Below, one piece after another: positions 1 to 7,500 of a DNA stretch of 46,516 nucleotides; position 1 is the first letter of the stretch; each line of letters starts with the position of its first letter. The DNA comes from Kiritimatiellia bacterium (GTDB lineage: Bacteria; Verrucomicrobiota; Kiritimatiellia; RFP12; UBA1067). Location of the stretch: NCBI GenBank assembly GCA_027858965.1, contig JAQIBS010000092.1:1-46516 (forward strand), written 5' to 3'. Made by a program: the position numbers and the translations under genes. The notes under the pieces were generated by a model. The model worked only from the letters and a program-made list of their open reading frames with translations, had not been told where the DNA came from and did not search any database.

Positions 1-101
1 TGTAGGTCTAGTTTATAACCGGACAGTCCCGAGAGCCACGCTGTCAAACCTAAAAGATAAAAATAGCGCTTTGGATTATTCTGCCAAACAGCATCCTTAA
101 G

Positions 102-135
102 CTGGGACTATGAACGGTGAGCCACCATCCCTCCA
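102..135 (+). repeat. Degenerate right half of REP-like palindrome
   Basis: Matches the second half of the approximately 50-bp repeat (CTGGGAC, then ACGGTGAGCCACC and CCTCCA), with mismatches. The left arm is missing. Confidence 0.6.
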
Positions 136-161
136 GTGTCCAGCATATGTAAACGCCCTTA

Positions 162-194
162 TGGAGGGTCCCAGGCCCTGGGACCGCGGACGGC
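162..194 (+). repeat. Truncated left half of REP-like palindrome
   Basis: Starts with the canonical left arm TGGAGGG and the first hairpin (TCCCAGG...CTGGGACC), then GCGGACGG. The second hairpin and right arm are replaced by unrelated GAGTGGCATTGGGG repeats. It is preceded by a spacer (ATGTAAACGC) like those between other copies. Confidence 0.75.
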
Positions 195-224
195 GGAGTG
201 GCATTGGGGCGAGTGGCATTGGGG

Positions 225-242
225 CCGTATCACGACATTGGA
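225..242 (+). repeat. 18-bp direct repeat, left copy
   Basis: CCGTATCACGACATTGGA occurs identically at 225-242 and 1240-1257, bracketing the PIN toxin/partner pair. Such flanks can come from insertion or recombination of a cassette. No inverted ends or integrase are visible. Confidence 0.7.
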
Positions 243-543
243 CATTGAGCCTGATATAAGTATTTAAAACGTGCTTTAATTATGCAATGTTCCTTGGAAG
301 ACAACAGGACTTTTCAATCTGGTGTATTGATCAAACCCATCGCAAAATCCTGCATTTTCATGTCAGATTGTACGACGGAAAAGAAAGTGTCTGACCTAAA
401 AACAAAGCTGTTGAAATGAGAGTTGGTTTTGCGTTTGTTACTTTTCAATACACGACCAAGCTCCGATCACCTATTTTTCTCGAGCTATCTATATTTCTCA
501 CAGAGTACTTGAAGGGAACAACCAAGAGTGCTACGATATAATA

Positions 544-1026
544 ATGAAGCGCAAGATATACATCGAAACAACTGTCGTCAGCTATTACACAGGCAGACCA
601 ACACGTGATTTGCTTATTGCAGCTCGTCAAGAAGAAGCACGCGCACTTTGGCCAAAATTATTATCCGAATATGACACTTTTATTTCAGCACTGGTTTATG
701 ATGAAGCAAGTGCGGGAGACTCCAATGCCGCTCGAAGGCGGCTTGATTCAATAAGCCCATTTGCCGTTTTAGATGTGGATGACGAAGCAACATCTCTGGC
801 AGAAAATATCCTTAAGGACAAAGCCGTGCCTGAACAATACCCGGAAGATGCCATGCACATAGCAATTGCTGCAGTAAATGGCATTGAAGTAATTGTCAGC
901 CTTAACTTTGCACATATTAACAACCCTTTTAAAAGAGCACATATCCGTCAATCGGTTGAGTCACAAGGCTATGTATGTCCAGAGATTTGCTCACCCGACG
1001 AGCTTTTGGAGACTAATTATGAATGA
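544..1026 (+). CDS. PIN-domain ribonuclease toxin (type II TA)
   Basis: A 160-aa PIN-domain protein, probably a VapC-like Mg-dependent ribonuclease acting as the toxin of a type II toxin-antitoxin pair. The N-terminus IYIETTVVSYYTGRPTRD is characteristic of a PIN subfamily in which Glu replaces the first Asp. Candidate acidic/metal residues are E8, D53/E54 and D102, and N121 lies in the SLNFAHI motif near the end of the fold. Length is normal for the family. The gene overlaps the next small gene by 8 nt (ATGAATGA), so the two are translationally coupled in the order toxin then partner. No good Shine-Dalgarno precedes the start. Both genes sit between two copies of an 18-bp direct repeat. Confidence 0.85.
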   Translation: MKRKIYIETTVVSYYTGRPTRDLLIAARQEEARALWPKLLSEYDTFISALVYDEASAGDSNAARRRLDSISPFAVLDVDDEATSLAENILKDKAVPEQYPEDAMHIAIAAVNGIEVIVSLNFAHINNPFKRAHIRQSVESQGYVCPEICSPDELLETNYE

Positions 1027-1198
1027 CCCTATTGTTGATGAAGTAAGAAAAGCAAGAATGATGCATACAAAGAAATTCAATGGTGACTTGCATGCCATTA
1101 GCAAAGACATGAAATCCATCCAGGCATCCTGTGGACACAAAATTGTCCGCTTGCAAGCTAAACGCATTCAGGTAGTAAAAAAAGTGCTTAGCTCATAA
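1019..1198 (+). CDS. Small partner of PIN toxin, probable antitoxin
   Basis: A 59-aa protein beginning MNDPIVDEVRKARMMHTKKF. Its start codon lies inside the end of the toxin gene (8-nt overlap). Short proteins of this type (roughly 'DPIVxEVRxxRxxHxxxFxxDLxAI') are regularly found directly after PIN genes of this subfamily. The antitoxin role is inferred from position and size, because no DNA-binding fold is obvious. A longer in-frame reading starting at 893 exists but would overlap the toxin by 134 nt and is less likely. Confidence 0.7.
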   Translation: MNDPIVDEVRKARMMHTKKFNGDLHAISKDMKSIQASCGHKIVRLQAKRIQVVKKVLSS

Positions 1199-1239
1199 CC
1201 TGGCGCTTAGGGGGCATCCATTATAGTCGGAGCGGGTAA

Positions 1240-1257
1240 CCGTATCACGACATTGGA
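1240..1257 (+). repeat. 18-bp direct repeat, right copy
   Basis: Exact second copy of CCGTATCACGACATTGGA (first at 225-242), 42 nt after the stop codon of the antitoxin-like gene. Confidence 0.7.
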
Positions 1258-1373
1258 TAAGGAAGAAGCTAAGCAATTCCCCTCCCAAAATCCTTATAAC
1301 TTGTGCAGCCCTGCGTTATTTGATAAATATAAGATATTGTTTTGTGAATAAGTTGAACTAAAAAGGATCTGCT

Positions 1374-2909
1374 ATGCTGGCCTGTGTATACTCTGGAGCT
1401 GTTTACGGTGTTAATGCTTTTACGGTTGAGATAGAGGTTAGTGCTGGTCGTGGCGATCCATCGGTTGTGATTGTAGGGCTGCCCGATGCGGCAGTACGCG
1501 AAAGCAAGGATCGGGTCTGGACAGCGCTGAATAATGCCGGTTTCAATCTGAAACTCGGTCGTACCACAATCAACCTGGCCCCCGCTGATATCAAGAAAGA
1601 GGGGCCTGCCTTTGATCTTCCAATCGCCGCCGGAATTCTGGCCGCTTCAGAGAAAATCGAGATGCCCAATCTGCGCGATTATGCAATGGTTGGCGAACTG
1701 GCTCTCTCCGGTGAAATCCGTCGGGTACGCGGTGTTCTGCCGATCACTCTTGAAATGCGACGTCAGAATAAACGGGGCATTCTGGTTCCTGAAGACAATG
1801 CCGATGAAGCCGCTGTGGCCGAAGGTATCGAGGTCTATCCCGTGCGACACCTGCGCGATGCCATCTCGTTTCTGACCGGTGAACAGAAACTTCAGCCCTA
1901 TAAAGTAGACATCAAAGATCTTATTCAGCATGACCATTATAACATCGAGGACTTCGCCGATGTCAAAGGACAGGAGAGCGCCAAACGCGCAATTGAGGTG
2001 GCGGTCAGCGGAGGCCACAATATTTTAATGATAGGTTCACCAGGCGCTGGTAAGACCATGATCGCCAGACGGATTGCTTCAATCCTTCCTGAGCTGACAC
2101 TGCACGAAGCTCTCGAAGCAACCCGTATCCACAGCGTAGCCGGAACCCTGAAAAGTCATCAGGCTCTGGTCACCCAGCGTCCCTTCCGTTCCCCCCATCA
2201 TACAATATCCGATGCCGGATTGCTGGGAGGCGGCACCCATCCCATGCCGGGGGAGGTCAGCCTGGCTCATAATGGAGTTCTTTTTCTGGATGAGCTTCCT
2301 GAGTTTCACCGCAATGTACTTGAGGTAATGCGTCAACCGCTGGAAGATGGACATGTCACAATATCCAGGGCAGCTGCTACCGTTAATTTCCCCTCTCAGT
2401 TTATGCTGGTGGCAGCTATGAACCCCTGCCCCTGCGGTTACGCAGGTGACCCAAAACGGGAATGTCGCTGTACAGGCAACCAAATTCAAAACTACCGCAA
2501 TAAAATTTCCGGGCCTCTACTGGACCGCATCGACATCCATATTGAGGTTCCCCCACTGCGTTACTCAGAACTTAGTTCCCTGAAGAACGGAGAATCCTCC
2601 GCAATAATCCGTGAACGGGTCATGGTTTGTAGAGAGCGCCAACAGGAACGCTTTAAATCTCAACAGCACATCACCTGCAACGCAAACATGTCCACCCGCG
2701 ATGTACAGAAATTCTGTGCCCTGGATTCAACTGCATCAGACATGCTTAAGATGGCCATGACGGAACTGAACTTCAGCGCCCGCGCCTACAACCGCATCAT
2801 TAAGGTGGCGCGCACAATTGCCGATATTGCCGATACGGAAGCGATTACCGCAGAGCATATCGCGGAAGCAATCCAGTACAGATCGCTTGACAGAAATATG
2901 TGGGTGTAG
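1374..2909 (+). CDS. comM: YifB/ComM family Mg-chelatase-like AAA+ ATPase
   Basis: A 511-aa AAA+ ATPase of the YifB/ComM family. ComM is a hexameric branch-migration helicase that helps integrate incoming DNA during natural transformation. The N-terminal ChlI-like domain (about 1-170) has the usual VEVxxGxPxxxIVGLPDxAVRESxxR pattern. The Mg-chelatase ATPase core has Walker A GSPGAGKT (about 221-228) and Walker [11 protein letters not shown] (about 302-311), followed by a Cys-rich [15 protein letters not shown] stretch. The C-terminal Mg-chelatase helical domain ends in [11 protein letters not shown]. Length is typical. An AAAGGAT Shine-Dalgarno sits about 6 nt before the start. No other competence gene is in the window. 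Confidence 0.95.
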   Translation: MLACVYSGAVYGVNAFTVEIEVSAGRGDPSVVIVGLPDAAVRESKDRVWTALNNAGFNLKLGRTTINLAPADIKKEGPAFDLPIAAGILAASEKIEMPNLRDYAMVGELALSGEIRRVRGVLPITLEMRRQNKRGILVPEDNADEAAVAEGIEVYPVRHLRDAISFLTGEQKLQPYKVDIKDLIQHDHYNIEDFADVKGQESAKRAIEVAVSGGHNILMIGSPGAGKTMIARRIASILPELTLHEALEATRIHSVAGTLKSHQALVTQRPFRSPHHTISDAGLLGGGTHPMPGEVSLAHNGVLFLDELPEFHRNVLEVMRQPLEDGHVTISRAAATVNFPSQFMLVAAMNPCPCGYAGDPKRECRCTGNQIQNYRNKISGPLLDRIDIHIEVPPLRYSELSSLKNGESSAIIRERVMVCRERQQERFKSQQHITCNANMSTRDVQKFCALDSTASDMLKMAMTELNFSARAYNRIIKVARTIADIADTEAITAEHIAEAIQYRSLDRNMWV

Positions 2910-3106
2910 GTTAGGGGTTAGGGAGCTGAAGGGGTTAGAGGGGGAGAAGTTCTAAAGTTCTAAAGTGCTAGAGTGCTAAAGTTAGGGTGCGCTTCGTTGA
3001 GTTTCTCGCAGAGTCGCTGAGGACGGAGAAGAACCCAACTATGATGCGGCATTAAAAGCACTGGCCTGATCCATTCCCGTAATCAAATCACAGTCATCAC
3101 CATACA

Positions 3107-3140
3107 TGGAGGGACCCAGGCTCTGGGACCGTGGACGGTG
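3107..3140 (+). repeat. Truncated REP-like palindrome
   Basis: Left arm TGGAGGG, first hairpin and GTGGACGGTG are present. The second hairpin's return strand and the right arm are missing, and a minisatellite starts 10 nt further on. Confidence 0.75.
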
Positions 3141-3150
3141 AATACAAAGT

Positions 3151-3198
3151 CCAACATTCAACGTCCAACATTCAACGTCCAACATTCAACATCCAACG
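3151..3198 (+). repeat. 14-bp minisatellite, 3.4 units
   Basis: Unit CCAACATTCAACGT at 3151-3164 and 3165-3178, CCAACATTCAACAT at 3179-3192, and a partial unit at 3193-3198. It lies exactly between two copies of the REP-like palindrome. Confidence 0.9.
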
Positions 3199-3249
3199 TG
3201 GAGGGGCCCAGGCCCTGGGACCGCAGACGGTGAGGCCACCGTCCCTCCA
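3199..3249 (+). repeat. Complete REP-like palindrome
   Basis: A full 51-bp copy. The outer arms TGGAGGG and CCCTCCA can pair and enclose two hairpins, one with a CCCAGG/CCTGGG stem and one with GACGGTG/CACCGTC. It is placed just downstream of the alpha-galactosidase stop codon. Confidence 0.9.
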
Positions 3250-3264
3250 GAATAACTCAAATAC

Positions 3265-6200
3265 TCACTTAATAAAACCGGCATTGCACCAGTTGCCATG
3301 ATCGCTCTTATTGCCGTCACCGGCAGTTTCAGAACGGATAACAATACGCAGGGCATCATCAGGAAGTTTAACATCAAAGTACCAGCGTTCACATTGACCA
3401 AAGCGCAACACCGGCGAAGCAGCCAGCAGACGGGTTCCGTCTGCGGCCTCGGCGCTGATGCTGAATTTGATGCTGGACTGGTTCTGTGGACGCTGACTCT
3501 CATCAATTCCTACCACAGCCACAAAACGTTTCCAGGAGGGCTCACGCTTATAAGAGGCAAAACCCTCCGCATGAATACATACCCCGTGGTCAAACTTCTC
3601 TTTCTGAAGAGTCAACGGTCCATTGTACGCTGTATTAACTTTAAACCCGCCCCAGCCGGTTGCTGTCTTAAGCGGTTTAAGTGAGTCTATATATACCTCC
3701 GGCAGAGGCGGTGCTTCGCCAGCTACAGGAATATCCATCACCTTGAATGTCACAGTCTGCGTCGCTCCTCTTCTCCCATCCAGAGTAACCGGGGTAAATT
3801 CATAAAGATACTCCACTCCGGAACGCGCCTTGTCATCCTGCCAACGTCCACCTGTTGTAGAGGCAGCGACAACTTCGCCATTACGTTTGATCTCAGTGGA
3901 GCTGGTATTGCCAGCCCATGTAAGCACCACCGGAGAGTAGGCATCAGCCAGCTCCACCTTGGCATTTGCCAATTGAGGTTGAATCAACTCACTGCTCTTT
4001 TCAAAACTGACCGACCATTTAACAGCACGTGACACCGGGGATCTCAGAGTCACCCGTACCAGACCTTCGGTTAACTTAGCTGAGGCGGTAACACCGGCAG
4101 CCTGATCTGCATCAGATAATTCAATCTTTGAATGTTTATATGAGGAACCGGTTGTCATTGTCAGAATACGCAGTTCATACGGATCAGCTGCAACAACTTT
4201 GCTAACACCTGAAAGACGTTTCTTCCAGCTGCTCCAGCTTTCATCACTCAGATCAATCATTCCCTGCGTAATATGACGCGATGTACTGATCACCTGGGGA
4301 TGCTCCTTTAGAGGACGAACCGAGAGAACCGCACAAGACTGCGGAGCTAGCTGATATTTTAATTCGTTTTCAAATGCGGGGATCAACGAGTTACTCCAGT
4401 ACTCAAAGGCAATATACCTGTCCGCCTTTGGCAGACCAAGATACTCTGCCTTCGCAGCAACATCCTGTGATTGGCTAGCCCAATTAAAAAGCCCAACAAC
4501 ATCCATTCGCTTTTCTTCGACTCCATCTGTAACGGTCCAGATTCGCGGTGTACGATTTTCAAAGAGATCTACAGGACGTGCGGTAGCCTGATGTGAGGGC
4601 ATAGTACGCTTCAGCATATCCAGCCGCTCCGGTTTCAGCTGCGCATAGTGTTCGCTACTGCTGTTCATCTGTCCGCTTAAGGTCACAAAGGAGGTAATCA
4701 CACGCGCATGTTCCAGAGAGAGTGTATTTCTGACATAGAGTGGATCAGGATCGTTATACCAGACACGTCCATTCAGGAAATACTGCCAGGAACCATAATC
4801 AGGTCCACGCAGCAGACTCTTCCAGCTGGCTCCGTTATCCGGCCCGATGCGCATAGCATCCACCTTGCCGAAGACCGCACCAGCGCTACGCATATTCTGC
4901 GGAGCACAGCATCCCAGAATAAAGCAGTCATTGCCGGCTTCTTTCCGCACCAGATCCAGGCTGTTGCGCATCATCTGAATTTGAGTAATTTCCGGATTAG
5001 AGAGCGCAACCGCACCGATCTCATCCTCCCGCCATGTATCACACACATAGTTGAGATTAATGGCGGCACCTGTATACAGACCATCCATCTTGAGATATTT
5101 GTAACCCCAATCCTGCGTAATCGTTTTGATGAGCCCTTTTAGATGTTCCTGTGTATCCCGACGGGTCAGGTCAAAGCAGGTGCCGCCCCAACGGGTGACA
5201 AAAGCACTGCCATCATCGCGTTTAGCAAACCAGTCATGCTTATCTTTATACCATGGATCACTCACCGTTCCGGCAAAAGGGATGAGCCAGATACCGGCTG
5301 TCATTCCGGATGCCCTGATAGAATCCGCAGTCTTTTTCATACCGGAAGGATAAGGACCATCAGGTTTGTGTGAGTTAAAAACGCGACTGGGACCATTGGT
5401 TTTCAACCCTAACTGCCAGCCATCATCAATCTGCATCACATTCAAACCAAAGGGTTTTAATTCCTTCTCTGTAAAGAGAGTCCGCTCTGCCAGCGCCTTT
5501 TCATTGGAGGCACCGTCCACATACCAGGTGCAATGCACCGTCGGCATAGGCGGCAACTTAATATGGTAGACCTTAACCAACGCATCGGCATAAGCCTCCA
5601 GCCCCAGACGCGCATCCTCAAAATATCCGATTACCAGTGTTTCCAGAGTCTCGCTCTGACCGGGTTTGAGCAACAGACGTCCATAATCCAAATGAGGCAG
5701 CAGAGAGATGACTTCATTCGTTACCGACATCCGTACAATACCACTGCCGCGATCGGTAGTGATCCAGCCCGTCACAATACCCTTGCGCTCTGTTTTATCT
5801 GCCACAGCAGTCCACATATAGCTGCCGGGGTTCTTATCCGGGGCCAGCAGACCGCCGGTACCAAGAGAGTTAAGGTCAGCATAGGATGACGGCAGACTCA
5901 GTTTGATTTCCGGATAAACAACTCGGTTGGTAACGCACTGCGATTGAACGCTATTGATCGTCTTTTTAATCAGAACAAAAGGCAGGGTGGAAAAAACACT
6001 CAGATCCGTCACGCTCTGATCCGATGCCGTCAGAGTCAACGAACGACCGCGACCGAATGTTTTATCGGTGACCGCCTGTTCTTTTATCTCTCCCGTACAT
6101 TCCAGAGTCATCGAGGCAACAGGTGTCTCCCCTTGATCCCGGGCCATCGTAATCACGCCATTCTCCGAATCGAGAGTCACCTGCAACCAACGGTTGCCGA

Positions 6201-6273
6201 GCGACAGTGTTTCCGCGTGCAGCGATACTGCAAACAGCGATGACAAAATAAATATATTAATAAAATTCTTCAT
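3265..6273 (-). CDS. Secreted alpha-galactosidase (melibiase-like) with NPCBM domain
   Basis: A 1002-aa exported glycoside hydrolase, probably cleaving terminal alpha-galactosyl residues of polysaccharides. A signal peptide (about 1-20, ending SLHAE) is followed by a beta-rich N-terminal domain. The melibiase-type TIM barrel carries NVMQIDDGWQ (about 277-286) and YLKMDG (about 392-397), whose Asp is the expected nucleophile of clan GH-D (GH27/36). Beta-sandwich linkers follow, and about 855-1002 is an NPCBM carbohydrate-binding module (DHGVCIHAEGF...). Length is greater than for simple GH27/36 enzymes because of the added modules. Shine-Dalgarno AGGAAGG precedes the start. The exact GH family and specificity cannot be settled from motifs alone. 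Confidence 0.85.
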   Translation of the reverse strand: MKNFINIFILSSLFAVSLHAETLSLGNRWLQVTLDSENGVITMARDQGETPVASMTLECTGEIKEQAVTDKTFGRGRSLTLTASDQSVTDLSVFSTLPFVLIKKTINSVQSQCVTNRVVYPEIKLSLPSSYADLNSLGTGGLLAPDKNPGSYMWTAVADKTERKGIVTGWITTDRGSGIVRMSVTNEVISLLPHLDYGRLLLKPGQSETLETLVIGYFEDARLGLEAYADALVKVYHIKLPPMPTVHCTWYVDGASNEKALAERTLFTEKELKPFGLNVMQIDDGWQLGLKTNGPSRVFNSHKPDGPYPSGMKKTADSIRASGMTAGIWLIPFAGTVSDPWYKDKHDWFAKRDDGSAFVTRWGGTCFDLTRRDTQEHLKGLIKTITQDWGYKYLKMDGLYTGAAINLNYVCDTWREDEIGAVALSNPEITQIQMMRNSLDLVRKEAGNDCFILGCCAPQNMRSAGAVFGKVDAMRIGPDNGASWKSLLRGPDYGSWQYFLNGRVWYNDPDPLYVRNTLSLEHARVITSFVTLSGQMNSSSEHYAQLKPERLDMLKRTMPSHQATARPVDLFENRTPRIWTVTDGVEEKRMDVVGLFNWASQSQDVAAKAEYLGLPKADRYIAFEYWSNSLIPAFENELKYQLAPQSCAVLSVRPLKEHPQVISTSRHITQGMIDLSDESWSSWKKRLSGVSKVVAADPYELRILTMTTGSSYKHSKIELSDADQAAGVTASAKLTEGLVRVTLRSPVSRAVKWSVSFEKSSELIQPQLANAKVELADAYSPVVLTWAGNTSSTEIKRNGEVVAASTTGGRWQDDKARSGVEYLYEFTPVTLDGRRGATQTVTFKVMDIPVAGEAPPLPEVYIDSLKPLKTATGWGGFKVNTAYNGPLTLQKEKFDHGVCIHAEGFASYKREPSWKRFVAVVGIDESQRPQNQSSIKFSISAEAADGTRLLAASPVLRFGQCERWYFDVKLPDDALRIVIRSETAGDGNKSDHGNWCNAGFIK

Positions 6274-6400
6274 TTCTTTCCTTCCTAATTACAACTAAAC
6301 ATATCCAATATATAAGCCAACAAAGACCAATTGGTTACAAAAAAAGTGTAGCAACATCATCAGTACTACTCTATAAAATGATGTTATAAAAAGAAATGTC

Positions 6401-7321
6401 CTAGTCATCACTAATTTGCAACGTCTTCCATAACGCTGCATCTCTCCAGTTCTCAGAAAACCCCATTTTCTGCACAGAAATATCAGGGAAATCATCCAGT
6501 AACTGCATCAGATGTAATGGCCAACGACTTTGCGGAGCAACTATTTTCAAACAATATCTACATATTGACAACACAGCATAAATACGGTTGTTGCAAATGC
6601 TATCTGGGTTATGCCAATCCGGATAATCACGCGCACGCGGAATCTTTGGTTTAACCCCAAGCTCTTTATTCCATAATCTACCATGATGCGCACATTGATT
6701 TCTAACAACTGAAAGTGCATGCAACCAAGAGCCAATAACTTGATGAGGCATTTTGAAATAATCTGCTGTATTCTTTTTCACCTGACTTGAAGCACCTTTA
6801 AAAAGCCTCTGCACTGAGCCAAATGACATTGTTTCAACTGCCATCCAGATAGGAAGGAAATAATGTTGGTCTCCATATTTATTGTTAAAGTGAGAGACAA
6901 AGACATCTTTAGAACGTAATTTCTCATTCCGAATTCGATTAATCAAACTTGTACATTCTTGAATGTTAAGACCTGGAAGCGACAGAGGTAAATCTGCATA
7001 AGCAAAACCACTACCATACGCACTGGCATGATGAAAAGCCAACTGAGTACGAACGGCAATTTCTATCCGCTCAATTGCATCCATCATGAGCAAACGCAAG
7101 CGCCGATCAAAAGCATAATGATTCCAAACTATCTCGAACTCCGTTCCCGCACGAAACGAGTCACTATCAGAGATCCGATAAGGGTAAAGATATCCGGAAA
7201 GTCGATAGTAGTTCACAGCTCTGATTCGATCGATCATTAAAGAACGATCGCCCTCTAAACCTCGAGCAATCAGGCGATCTACCTGTGATTCTATTGAGAG
7301 AGGAGGCTTGTCATATTTCAT
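6401..7321 (-). CDS. abiF: Abi_2 (AbiD/AbiF-type) abortive-infection HEPN protein
   Basis: A 306-aa Abi_2 family protein, expected to be a HEPN RNase acting in abortive infection or as a toxin. Family hallmarks are the N-terminal helix with LIxRGL, the RAVNYYRLSGYLYPY motif (about 30-45), and the C-terminal HEPN motif RNQCAHHGRLW, with R207 and H212 fitting the R-x4-H RNase signature. The chosen start (MKYDKPPLS) has a good Shine-Dalgarno, GGAGAT, 4 nt upstream. The frame stays open to 7426, but that extension would run through the structured RNA. Upstream lie a strong promoter and a compact hairpin RNA ending in a U-tract, the layout known for AbiF genes and their abiF RNA. Members of this family have been proposed as ancestors of Cas13. 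Confidence 0.88.
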   Translation of the reverse strand: MKYDKPPLSIESQVDRLIARGLEGDRSLMIDRIRAVNYYRLSGYLYPYRISDSDSFRAGTEFEIVWNHYAFDRRLRLLMMDAIERIEIAVRTQLAFHHASAYGSGFAYADLPLSLPGLNIQECTSLINRIRNEKLRSKDVFVSHFNNKYGDQHYFLPIWMAVETMSFGSVQRLFKGASSQVKKNTADYFKMPHQVIGSWLHALSVVRNQCAHHGRLWNKELGVKPKIPRARDYPDWHNPDSICNNRIYAVLSICRYCLKIVAPQSRWPLHLMQLLDDFPDISVQKMGFSENWRDAALWKTLQISDD

Positions 7322-7331
7322 TACATCTCCA

Positions 7332-7391
7332 GAAAAAGAAAAAGCCACCGAGAGATAGCTTGTCTTACGACAGAGGCCCAGTGGCTGTAAC
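7332..7391 (-). ncRNA. Putative abiF-type structured RNA upstream of Abi_2 gene
   Basis: A roughly 60-nt RNA is predicted from promoter to U-tract. Reading the minus strand, AGCCAC (7386-7381) pairs with GTGGCT (7348-7343). Between them an inner hairpin has a TGTC/GACA stem with a GTAA loop, and the closing stem runs straight into TTTTTCTTTTT (7343-7333). That 3' end looks like an intrinsic terminator or attenuator placed 4-15 nt before the abi Shine-Dalgarno. Established knowledge: a conserved 'abiF' RNA motif has been described upstream of Abi_2 genes. Position, size and structure fit, but no covariance search could be done. It could alternatively be a simple leader attenuator. Confidence 0.65.
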
Positions 7392-7397
7392 AGAAGT

Positions 7398-7426
7398 ATT
7401 ACATCATATTCACAGTGATCAGTCAA
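7398..7426 (-). promoter_or_regulatory. Sigma70-type promoter for abiF RNA/abi gene
   Basis: On the minus strand, TTGACT (7426-7421) is followed by a 17-nt spacer and TGTAAT (7403-7398), giving near-consensus -35 and -10 boxes. The predicted transcription start is near 7391, directly before the structured RNA. Confidence 0.65.
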
Positions 7427-7500
7427 TCGCTAATGCAATATTTTCAACAAATGCACTTTAGAACTCACGCACTCTCGCACTTTAGAACTTTAGAACTTCT

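Larger units (their letters stand above)
1..543. other. Gene-free left end with repeat debris
   Basis: No convincing gene is seen here. The stretch holds a copy of ACCGGACAGTCC (18-29), which recurs at 36717-36728. It also holds two degenerate pieces of the RAYT-linked palindromic repeat (102-135 and 162-194), a short duplicated GAGTGGCATTGGGGC motif near 195-225, and the left copy of an 18-bp direct repeat (225-242). The rest, up to the PIN gene at 544, is AT-rich and shows no clear promoter. TATAAT at 537-542 is too close to the start codon to be its -10 element. Confidence 0.6.
2910..3264. other. Repeat-rich intergenic region
   Basis: This gap between two convergent genes has no coding potential. 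It contains a degenerate run of the word AGTTCTAAAGTGC (about 2949-2990), a truncated palindromic repeat (3107-3140), a 14-bp minisatellite (3151-3198) and a complete palindromic repeat (3199-3249). The last ends 15 nt from the stop codon of the alpha-galactosidase gene. Confidence 0.8.

Noticed and set aside
893-1018. Longer N-terminus for the antitoxin-like gene
   Set aside because: It would overlap the PIN gene by 134 nt. The ATG at 1019 gives the usual short partner and a coupled ATGA-type overlap.
7322-7426. N-terminal extension of the Abi protein
   Set aside because: The extra 35 residues would be encoded by the structured RNA and its promoter. The start at 7321 has a good Shine-Dalgarno and a family-typical N-terminus.
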